A program made the translations under genes and the position numbers. A model generated the notes under the pieces. That model was not told where the DNA came from, ran no database searches, and worked only from the letters and a program-made list of their open reading frames with translations. Source: Candidatus Sulfopaludibacter sp. SbA3 (GTDB lineage Bacteria > Acidobacteriota > Terriglobia > Bryobacterales > Bryobacteraceae). Taken from it: a stretch of 13,130 nt of DNA. Positions within the stretch are counted from its first letter, which is position 1. Each line of letters begins with the position of its first letter. The stretch spans positions 1 through 13,130 of the forward strand of contig CAMDKT010000096.1 of NCBI GenBank assembly GCA_945900935.1, given 5' to 3'. Positions 7,405 to 13,130 of the stretch are shown piece by piece.

Positions 7405-7527
7405 ATGCCTCTATTCCGGCGCAATCAGCATCCAAACGGCTTGCGGGTAGTGCAGCCGATGAACCTGATGACGCTGGGCCTTTACAATGAACCGGCCGGG
7501 GCCTACTTGCCCTCCGTCCTCTTCTGA
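7405..7527 (+). other. Possible 40-codon gene-tail remnant upstream of the hydrolase
   Basis: An ATG-to-TGA frame of 40 codons reads PNGLRVVQPMNLMTLGLYNE followed by PAGAYLPSVLF. The mix of residues looks more like the end of a real protein than random translation, but I cannot name a family. The frame is closed upstream by TAG at 7366-7368. It could equally be leader sequence of the hydrolase transcript with no coding role. Confidence 0.2.
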
Positions 7528-7543
7528 CCATATAGTTGAGTCC

Positions 7544-8632
7544 ATGCGATACGCCGTTCTTCTTGCGTTGACTTTGGGAATCTCCTGTTTCGCCGACGAC
7601 AGCGGACGGTTGTTGCGGCTGGATCATTATGTCAGCGTAAAATCCACGGTCCCGGCAATCGCCGGGCAGATGGCACAGATTTATGTCCGGGAAGTGGTAC
7701 AGGCGCGGCACGGCAAGGAAGTCGTACTGTTCATTCATGGCGCGGGCACGCCGGCGGAGGTGGCCTTCGACGTCCCCTATCAGGACTACAGTTGGATGGC
7801 GTTTCTCGCAAGGGCCGGATACGACGTGTTCTCGATGGATATGACGGGCTATGGGCGGTCGACTCGGCCATTGGCGATGAACGACCCTTGCAACATGGCC
7901 CCCGAGGAGCAGAAATCCCTGTTCGGCGCTGTGTGCGCACCGAGCTACGGCCAGCAGATGACGACGCTGGCTTCCGATTGGAACGACATCGGCGCAGTCG
8001 TCGATTATTTGCGGGCGCATCGGCGCGTGGAGAAGGTCAACCTCATTGGCTGGTCACTGGGCGGGCCGCGGGCGGGCGGGTATGCGGCGCATCATCCGGA
8101 CAAAGTGAACAAGCTGGTACTGCTGGCGCCGGCCTATCGGCGGGGAGCCTCCATGGATCCGCCGGCGGTCGTCCCGGCCAAAGGCCCGGCATTCGGGAAA
8201 CAGACTCGAGTTGATCTCGACGCCAATTGGGACCGGCAAATCGGCTGCCCCGATCAAATAGATCCAAAGGCGCGGGAAGCCGTATGGGCAGACATGCTGG
8301 CGTCCGATCCGCAGGGGGCGACTTGGGGCACGGGAGTGCGCCGCGCGCCATTGGTGACGACATGGGGCTGGAACGAAAGCGTCGTCAGCAAAATGCAGAT
8401 TCCGGCGCTGCTCGTGGCCGCCGCGCACGATAAACAGGTTCCCGCCGCCGGCGTGAAGACTCTTTACGACGACATGGGATCGAAGCAAAAGGTCTTCGTC
8501 GATCTGGCCTGTACGTCGCACAACGCGCTGTGGGAGAAGAACCATCTTCTGCTATTCCGCGCGTCGCTCGAATGGCTGCGCGACGGCTCCGTCAACGGCA
8601 ACAAAGAGGGCGTCGTGAAGCTGGGCTATTAG
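7544..8632 (+). CDS. Secreted alpha/beta-hydrolase
   Basis: From the ATG at 7544 the product is 362 residues and starts with a signal peptide (MRYAVLLALTLGISCFADD), so it is probably periplasmic. The frame is open to an ATG at 7487, but those 19 residues are hydrophilic and would bury the signal, so I prefer the later start. The fold is recognised by the oxyanion strand VVLFIHGAG (60-68), the SMDMTGYGRS segment (97-106), the nucleophile elbow GWSLG with Ser171 in LIGWSLGGPRAGGYAAHHP, Asp296 in AAAHDKQVP, and His326 in CTSHNALWE, giving a full Ser-Asp-His triad. The cap region (about 200-280) contains four of the protein's cysteines or tryptophan-rich turns. Substrate cannot be told from sequence; esterase or lipase-like activity is the general expectation. 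It stands alone on the plus strand, 403 bases before the receptor. Confidence 0.9.
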   Translation: MRYAVLLALTLGISCFADDSGRLLRLDHYVSVKSTVPAIAGQMAQIYVREVVQARHGKEVVLFIHGAGTPAEVAFDVPYQDYSWMAFLARAGYDVFSMDMTGYGRSTRPLAMNDPCNMAPEEQKSLFGAVCAPSYGQQMTTLASDWNDIGAVVDYLRAHRRVEKVNLIGWSLGGPRAGGYAAHHPDKVNKLVLLAPAYRRGASMDPPAVVPAKGPAFGKQTRVDLDANWDRQIGCPDQIDPKAREAVWADMLASDPQGATWGTGVRRAPLVTTWGWNESVVSKMQIPALLVAAAHDKQVPAAGVKTLYDDMGSKQKVFVDLACTSHNALWEKNHLLLFRASLEWLRDGSVNGNKEGVVKLGY

Positions 8633-8681
8633 CAAGGCAGGACAGATGCGTCAGGGCGCCGAACGATTGGAAGAATTGGCA

Positions 8682-8711
8682 ATTACGGTGCCGTACTGCC
8701 TTTACCGTAAT
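8682..8711. repeat. 8-bp perfect inverted repeat downstream of the hydrolase
   Basis: ATTACGGT (8682-8689) and ACCGTAAT (8704-8711) are exact reverse complements with a 14-base spacer; a third, related CGGTAAAAT follows at 8725-8732. It lies 50 bases past the hydrolase stop. There is no T tract, so a terminator is unlikely; a regulator-binding site near the receptor promoter is possible but unproven. Confidence 0.4.
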
Positions 8712-8835
8712 CCGCGTCCAGTGCGGTAAAATCATTCATTGCTGCCGCGTTCCTGGAGTTCACCGAGAATGCCGCTTTCGAGAAACCAGTGCGCGGCAAA
8801 TGATTCTGGGTGGTACGTAAGGCTGGGTCCGCTTA

Positions 8836-8847
8836 ACCCAATTGGGT
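8836..8847. repeat. 12-bp perfect palindrome upstream of the receptor
   Basis: ACCCAATTGGGT is its own reverse complement and lies about 190 bases before the receptor start. This symmetry suits a dimeric regulator, but a single 12-bp palindrome can also occur by chance in a window of this size. Confidence 0.3.
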
Positions 8848-9035
8848 GCAGCACAGGCGCCGGGGAGGGCCCGTCGATTCTGCCCCAAGCGGGCTGTGTG
8901 GCCGAACGGAATCAAACAGCGGCTCAGTTCTGGTTTAGCCTGCCCAGGTTGCTGCGAATTCACGGGCCTTATGAACGCCGTCAATTCCCTCCACAACTAC
9001 ACCACCGCACAATTACAAGTGATAAGCTACGGTGC

Positions 9036-12000
9036 ATGAGTCGCCTCGCACGCATACTGATACCGGCTATTCTGAGCTTTGGAGTACTCAACGCTCAGGA
9101 AACAACAGGCAGCATAACAGGAGTAGTTAAAGATGCAACGGGCGCTGTCATCATCGGTGCCGCCGTCACTGCGGTAAACCAGCAAACGGCCGCCGAATTC
9201 CGCGCCGCCACGGACTCCAGTGGCGCTTATCAGTTTCCTCTGCTCCGAGCCGGCACCTATCGCATCGCCGTAGAAAGCAAAGGCTTCCAGCGCGTCCAGC
9301 AAATGGTCGTCGTCAATACCTCCGAACGCCCCCGCATCGATGTCACCTTGAACGTCGGCCAGGTCACCGACACCGTTAATGTCACCGCCGAAACTCCACT
9401 CCTGCAAAGCGAAAAGTCGACCATCGGCCAGGTCGTCGAACAGCGCACCATTCAGTCCATCCCCCTCGCCACCCGCAATTTCACCCAGATTCTCGGCATC
9501 TCCGCCGGCGTCGTCGGCTCCGTCTTCAATGCCGATAACCCCGGCACGGGCTCCGATTCCGTGAGCGTCAACGGGGCCCGCCGCGGTTCCAATAACCTGC
9601 TCGTCGACGGCGTTCCCACCACTAACCCCCTCAACAACGCCCCCGACGGCGACGGCACGCCGTCCATCGAGTTCCTTGGTGAATTCAAAGTTATGACGAG
9701 CCTTTTCAGCGCCGAATACGGCCGCAATCTCGGCTCCACAATTAACGTCACCACCCGCTCCGGCACCAATCAGTTCCACGGCGCCGCCTATGACTTCCTG
9801 CGCAACACCAAGCTCAACGCCCGCCCCTTCTTCAATCCCGTTCGCGGCCAGAACAACCAGAACCAGTACGGCGGCAATCTGGGCGGCCCCATTCTGCTAC
9901 CCAAAATCTACAACGGCAAGGACAAAACCTTCTTCTTCGTCGGCTGGGAAAGCTCCCGCCAGCGCAACGCCAATTCAGCGAACGCGGCCATCCAGCGCAT
10001 CGTCCCCACCGTCGGCATGCGCTCCGGCGATTTCACCGGCCGCCGCATTATCAACGACCCGGTCACCGGCACACCCTTCCCCGGCAACATGATTCCGGCC
10101 TCGCGCATCAACCCCATTTCCAAGGCCATCCAGGACAAGTTCATCCCTTCGCCTAACTTCTCCTTGGGGGCGAATAACTTCTTCGCCGCCCGCTCCATCG
10201 CCACCGACATCGACATGTGGACAGTGAAATTCGATCACCGCTTCTCCGATAAAGACTCGATCTCCGGCCGCTGGTTCAAGAGCAAACAGGGCGATCTCAG
10301 CCCGTTTAACAGGGGCCTGCCCGGCTTCGGTGAAATCGCCAACCGCCAGAAGGATTCCGGCAATGTCACCTACACCCACCTCTTTAGCGGCACCCAGGTT
10401 TTGGAGGCCCGCTTCGGTTTCGATGACTCCTCCCAGTTCCTGCAAATGCAAAATGCCGACGCTCCCAGCGCTGTCGGCCTGAAGCCCCTTTCCGTCACTA
10501 ATCTCGACGGCATGCCCCGCATCAATATTGTCAATTATGTCCAGTTCGGCAACGAAGCCAACTGGTCGGACTTCATCAAGCGCTACACCGGCGGAGCCAC
10601 CATGACTTGGATCCGCGGCAAGCACAACATTAAGTACGGTATCGAAACCCAAATCGCCGATTACAACCCCAAGAACGCCCTTGTCAGCCGCGGCCTCTGG
10701 CAGTACAACGGACAGGCCAGCGGCGACGAATACGCCGACTTCCTCCTAAGCCACGCCCGCCTCAAACAGTTCAGCGCTCCCGGCGGCAAGGGTGGCGAGC
10801 TCAAAATGCGCGACAATCTCATGTCCTATTTCGTCACTGACGATTGGAAGGTTAACCAGAAGCTCACCGTCAACTGGGGTGTCCGCTACGAGTATCACTA
10901 CCAGCCCTATGCCTACAACCTCGGCATGTTGAACTGGTGGCCCGAAAACTACAAAGGCGTCGGCACGCTCGAAGGCTCCGGCATCGTCCAGGGCGGCGTC
11001 AACGGCGTCCCCAGGAGCACCGTCAACAACGACGGCAACAACGTCGCCCCCCGCGTCGGCATTGCTTACCGCGTCACCGATTCCTGGGTTATCCGCGCCG
11101 GCGCCGGTCTCTATTACGACACCCGCACCGGCCAAATCGCTCAGCAGGCCTTCCAAAATCCGCCCACTTCCACCCGCATCGAAGCCGATTGTTCCGCCCC
11201 CGGCACCCCCTGCAGCCTCAATACCCCCGATAACTGGACCTACCTCGATCCCGGGCATGACCCCAGCCGCATCCCCTTCCCCACCCGCGCCAACGACCAG
11301 TTCCAGGTTTGGGGTACCGAGCGCAAAACGAAGATGGATCACGCCTGGCAGTACAACTTCAGCCTCCAGAAACAGTTTCGCGGAAACGTCCTGATTGAAT
11401 CCGCCTACGTCGGCACCAAGGGCACCAACCTGATGGCCCGCCGTAACTTCAATCCGCTCATCCCGCAGGCCAACGGCACCACCGCCCGGCAGTACCCCGG
11501 CTTCGGCACGCTGCTCGTCACCGCGCAAAACGGCTCGTCTTCGTACCACTCCTTTCAGACGACGGTGAAGAAGCGCAGCAAGCTCACCACGCTCCAGGGC
11601 GCTTATACCTGGGGCAAAACGCTCGGCAACGGGGACGACGGCGCTCGCTTCTTCACCAGCCTTTTCGCCACTCCCTGGAACGATTTCAGCCGCGCCAAAG
11701 GGCCCGCCAACTTTGACCGCTCGCACCGCTTTACCCTCGTCGTTAACCAGGACTTGCCCAACATGTTCGATGGCGGCACCGCCAAGTTCCTCCTGAATAA
11801 TTGGTCGGTCAATGCTTTTGTCGTCATGCAGACCGGCACCCCCATCACCGTCTTCAATCGCGATAGCGGCCAAGGCCTTGGCGGCATCGCTACCGACCCG
11901 GCCGGCGCCTTCTTCGCCAACGTCAACGCGGGCGTCGATCTTCTCACCCCCGGTGATCTGAAGGCCAACCTCCGCAACTACATCAACTCCGCCGCCTTCT

Positions 12001-12266
12001 TCCGCGCTCCCCGCGGCACATATGGCAACTCCGGCCGCGGCATGCTCCGCGGACCCGGCCAGTCTACAATCGACTTCTCCATATTCAAGGATTTCAAATT
12101 CTCCGAACGCGTCGGGACCCAGTTCCGTACGGAAATGTTCAACATCCTGAACAAGGGCAACTTCGGCAACCCCGGCAACAACCTGGATAACGCCAACTTC
12201 GGCCAGATCACGTCCACCTCCGTCAACGCCCGCCTCATCCAGGCGGCGTTGAAGTTCACGTTCTAA
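9036..12266 (+). CDS. Oar-type TonB-dependent outer-membrane receptor with N-terminal carboxypeptidase-regulatory domain
   Basis: The chosen start (ATG 9036) gives 1076 residues beginning with a signal peptide (MSRLARILIPAILSFGVLNA, then QETTGS). Residues about 24-108 are a CarboxypepD_reg-like beta-sandwich: GSITGVVKDATGAVIIGAAV, SSGAYQFPLLRAGTYRIAVE, GFQR, VTLNVGQ. The plug domain spans about 115-245, with VVEQRTIQSIPLATRNFTQI, VNGARRGSNNLLVDGVPTTN and SAEYGRNLGSTINVTTRSGT followed by NQFHGAAYDFLRN. The rest is a long beta-barrel ending in LIQAALKFTF, with the terminal aromatic residue expected for Bam-dependent insertion. Acidobacteria carry many such receptors, presumed to import large polymers or chelates using TonB energy; the ligand is unknown. 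Two bases separate its stop from the next gene, so the two are probably co-transcribed. Codons end overwhelmingly in C, unlike the genes to the left. Confidence 0.95.
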   Translation: MSRLARILIPAILSFGVLNAQETTGSITGVVKDATGAVIIGAAVTAVNQQTAAEFRAATDSSGAYQFPLLRAGTYRIAVESKGFQRVQQMVVVNTSERPRIDVTLNVGQVTDTVNVTAETPLLQSEKSTIGQVVEQRTIQSIPLATRNFTQILGISAGVVGSVFNADNPGTGSDSVSVNGARRGSNNLLVDGVPTTNPLNNAPDGDGTPSIEFLGEFKVMTSLFSAEYGRNLGSTINVTTRSGTNQFHGAAYDFLRNTKLNARPFFNPVRGQNNQNQYGGNLGGPILLPKIYNGKDKTFFFVGWESSRQRNANSANAAIQRIVPTVGMRSGDFTGRRIINDPVTGTPFPGNMIPASRINPISKAIQDKFIPSPNFSLGANNFFAARSIATDIDMWTVKFDHRFSDKDSISGRWFKSKQGDLSPFNRGLPGFGEIANRQKDSGNVTYTHLFSGTQVLEARFGFDDSSQFLQMQNADAPSAVGLKPLSVTNLDGMPRINIVNYVQFGNEANWSDFIKRYTGGATMTWIRGKHNIKYGIETQIADYNPKNALVSRGLWQYNGQASGDEYADFLLSHARLKQFSAPGGKGGELKMRDNLMSYFVTDDWKVNQKLTVNWGVRYEYHYQPYAYNLGMLNWWPENYKGVGTLEGSGIVQGGVNGVPRSTVNNDGNNVAPRVGIAYRVTDSWVIRAGAGLYYDTRTGQIAQQAFQNPPTSTRIEADCSAPGTPCSLNTPDNWTYLDPGHDPSRIPFPTRANDQFQVWGTERKTKMDHAWQYNFSLQKQFRGNVLIESAYVGTKGTNLMARRNFNPLIPQANGTTARQYPGFGTLLVTAQNGSSSYHSFQTTVKKRSKLTTLQGAYTWGKTLGNGDDGARFFTSLFATPWNDFSRAKGPANFDRSHRFTLVVNQDLPNMFDGGTAKFLLNNWSVNAFVVMQTGTPITVFNRDSGQGLGGIATDPAGAFFANVNAGVDLLTPGDLKANLRNYINSAAFFRAPRGTYGNSGRGMLRGPGQSTIDFSIFKDFKFSERVGTQFRTEMFNILNKGNFGNPGNNLDNANFGQITSTSVNARLIQAALKFTF

Positions 12267-12268
12267 CC

Positions 12269-13130
12269 ATGCGGCTCTGCCTCCTGCTCCTCGCGCCGGT
12301 TTTGCTGCAAGCGCAAGGAATGGGAAGCGGCAAGCGCCTGGCAACTGCTAAGCCAACGGGGCGGACGCTAAGTCCGCCCCGCTTCGTTTTCAGAGATGTC
12401 GCCGCCGCCGCCGGCCTCACCGCCAAACACCAATACGGCGACGGCACTTCCCGCTTCATCCTCTCCATGACCGGTAACGGCGTCGCCGTCATTGACTTCG
12501 ACAACGACAGCCGCCCCGACCTCCTTTTCAACGACGGTCGCGCTCCTGTTCTCTACAAAAACAAGGGCGCAGGAACCTTCCTGAACGCCACCGGGGACAG
12601 CGGTCTGGCCCCCCGCCCATGGGGGCAAGGCGTCTGCGCCGGCGATTTCGATAATGACGGCTGGACCGACGTTTTCCTCACTTACTACGGCCCCAGCCGC
12701 CTTTACCGTAACAGCAAAGGTAAGTTCCAAAACCTTCCCTTCCCCGAATCCGGCAACCGCTTTTCAACCTCCTGCGCGTTCGTCGATTACGACCGCGACG
12801 GCCTTCTCGACCTGATAGTGTCCAACTACGTTGCCTTCGATCTCACAACGGCGCAAAAGCCCGGCGCCACCAAATACTGCACCTGGCAAGGACTCGAAGT
12901 CTTCTGCGGCCCTCGCGGCTTTCCCACGGACCGGCCCCAGCTCTTTCACAACGAAGGCAGCGGCCAGTTCAAAGACGTTTCCGCCCAAGCGCTCAAAGGA
13001 ATTGACGGCCTCCATTACGGCCTCGGCGTCGCCGTCGCCGACTTCGATGGCGACGGCTGGCCCGACATCTACATCGCCTGTGACTCCACGCCCGGCATCT
13101 TATTGCGCAACAACAAAGACGGCACATTGA
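12269..13130 (+). CDS. CRTAC1-type FG-GAP/VCBS repeat protein, N-terminal part (3' end outside window)
   Basis: The ATG two bases after the receptor's TAA opens a frame that runs off the right edge after 287 codons. The product begins with a signal peptide (MRLCLLLLAPVLLQAQG), followed by a basic linker of about 20 residues and FVFRDVAAAAGL (39-50), the usual opening of CRTAC1/ASPIC-UnbV family proteins. Four calcium-binding FG-GAP loops are visible: DFDNDSRPDLLF (76-87), DFDNDGWTDVFL (126-137), DYDRDGLLDLIV (173-184) and DFDGDGWPDIYI (258-269). The cysteine pair in KYCTWQGLEVFCGPRGFP (202-219) is characteristic of the family. These are secreted beta-propeller proteins presumed to bind surfaces or glycans; full-length members are usually 500-1100 residues, so more than half may be missing. 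Linkage to the receptor suggests a joint cell-surface role, which is inference. A strong hairpin lies within codons 30-38. Confidence 0.93.
   Translation, partial: MRLCLLLLAPVLLQAQGMGSGKRLATAKPTGRTLSPPRFVFRDVAAAAGLTAKHQYGDGTSRFILSMTGNGVAVIDFDNDSRPDLLFNDGRAPVLYKNKGAGTFLNATGDSGLAPRPWGQGVCAGDFDNDGWTDVFLTYYGPSRLYRNSKGKFQNLPFPESGNRFSTSCAFVDYDRDGLLDLIVSNYVAFDLTTAQKPGATKYCTWQGLEVFCGPRGFPTDRPQLFHNEGSGQFKDVSAQALKGIDGLHYGLGVAVADFDGDGWPDIYIACDSTPGILLRNNKDGTL
12357..12390 (+). terminator. Strong intrinsic-terminator-like hairpin inside the 5' coding part of the CRTAC1 gene
   Basis: CGGGGCGGAC (12357-12366) pairs perfectly with GTCCGCCCCG (12372-12381) around a GCTAA loop, and is followed by CTTCGTTTT. 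This has the shape of a Rho-independent terminator: a 10-bp GC-rich stem, a short loop and a T-rich tail. It sits about 90 bases after the start codon, between the signal-peptide codons and the first domain, and is read through in frame as TGRTLSPPR. It may attenuate transcription after the receptor gene, or be an inserted palindromic element. The structure is certain; the function is inferred. Confidence 0.55.

Larger units (their letters stand above)
8633..9035 (+). other. 403-bp noncoding leader region of the TonB-dependent receptor
   Basis: This gap holds no convincing gene. The receptor frame stays open back to 8739, but the extra 99 codons are rich in Pro, Arg, Cys and Gln and would precede a clear signal peptide, so they are taken as untranslated. 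Two symmetrical sequences lie here (8682-8711 and 8836-8847, listed separately). A TAAAAT at 8727-8732 could be a -10 box, but no good -35 box sits at the right distance. I looked for cobalamin, TPP and c-di-GMP riboswitch core motifs and did not see them. Confidence 0.6.

Noticed and set aside
7487..7543. Earlier ATG for the hydrolase
   Set aside because: It would add 19 polar residues ahead of the signal peptide; the ATG at 7544 is the better start.
8970..8995. CCGTCAATTCC, as in a conserved stretch of 16S rRNA
   Set aside because: Only 11 bases agree; the following bases and surroundings do not match rRNA, so this is a chance match.
8739..9035. In-frame extension of the receptor by 99 codons at its start
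   Set aside because: The added residues have no transport or domain signal and would place a good signal peptide 100 residues inside the protein; the ATG at 9036 gives the normal family N-terminus.
10746..12344. Long open frame (532 codons) on the minus strand opposite the receptor
   Set aside because: It mirrors the receptor, whose codons end mostly in C, which keeps the antisense frame free of stops. Its translation is a repetitive Gly/Ala/Val/Glu mixture with no domain. The same applies to 9027-9779 and 9975-10652 on the minus strand.
1..13130. CRISPR arrays, tRNA or rRNA genes, complete insertion sequences, phage or defence genes
   Set aside because: I saw no regularly spaced repeats, no RNA gene motifs, and no transposase, integrase, nuclease or similar protein among the supported genes.

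Overview
The window looks like a chromosomal segment from an acidobacterium, most likely of the Solibacter/Bryobacter group. The evidence is a large Oar-type TonB-dependent receptor with an N-terminal carboxypeptidase-regulatory domain, followed directly by a CRTAC1-type FG-GAP protein; the tail of a DUF1501 protein; and the remnant of a MacB-like ABC ATPase of the kind common in that phylum. Most of the DNA is GC-rich. This assignment is from gene content only; no marker gene is present.

Left part (1-5042). The 3' end of a DUF1501 gene converges on, and overlaps, a minus-strand pair: murB (peptidoglycan precursor synthesis) followed by an ankyrin-repeat gene whose start overlaps the murB stop. 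The ankyrin protein appears to have lost its C-terminus exactly at the junction with the DUF1501 gene. Divergent from murB is a short ABC-ATPase fragment that has lost its middle in frame. It is followed by a DUF2461 gene and a secreted TPR protein with a C-terminal redoxin domain, coupled by an ATGA overlap.

Middle part (5043-9035). An intergenic stretch with a 12-bp inverted repeat and a 14-bp palindrome separates the TPR gene from a convergent, AT-richer gene for an exported, membrane-anchored SPFH/band 7 protein. Then come a gap with a possible gene-tail remnant, a secreted alpha/beta hydrolase, and a 403-bp gap that carries an inverted repeat and a palindrome ahead of the receptor gene.

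Right part (9036-13130). The TonB-dependent receptor and the CRTAC1/FG-GAP gene are separated by two bases and are probably one transcription unit. The CRTAC1 gene runs off the right edge. Between its signal-peptide codons and its first repeat it carries a strong GC-rich hairpin followed by a T-rich stretch, which looks like an intrinsic terminator or an inserted palindromic element inside the reading frame.

Across the window the plus strand is G-rich up to about 8.4 kb, whichever strand is coding in the places sampled, and becomes strongly C-rich in the receptor and CRTAC1 genes. I see no RNA genes, CRISPR array or intact insertion sequence. No complete new multi-gene system is evident; the most unusual items are the SPFH protein with a large extracytoplasmic domain, the hairpin inside the CRTAC1 gene, and several signs of deletion and rearrangement.
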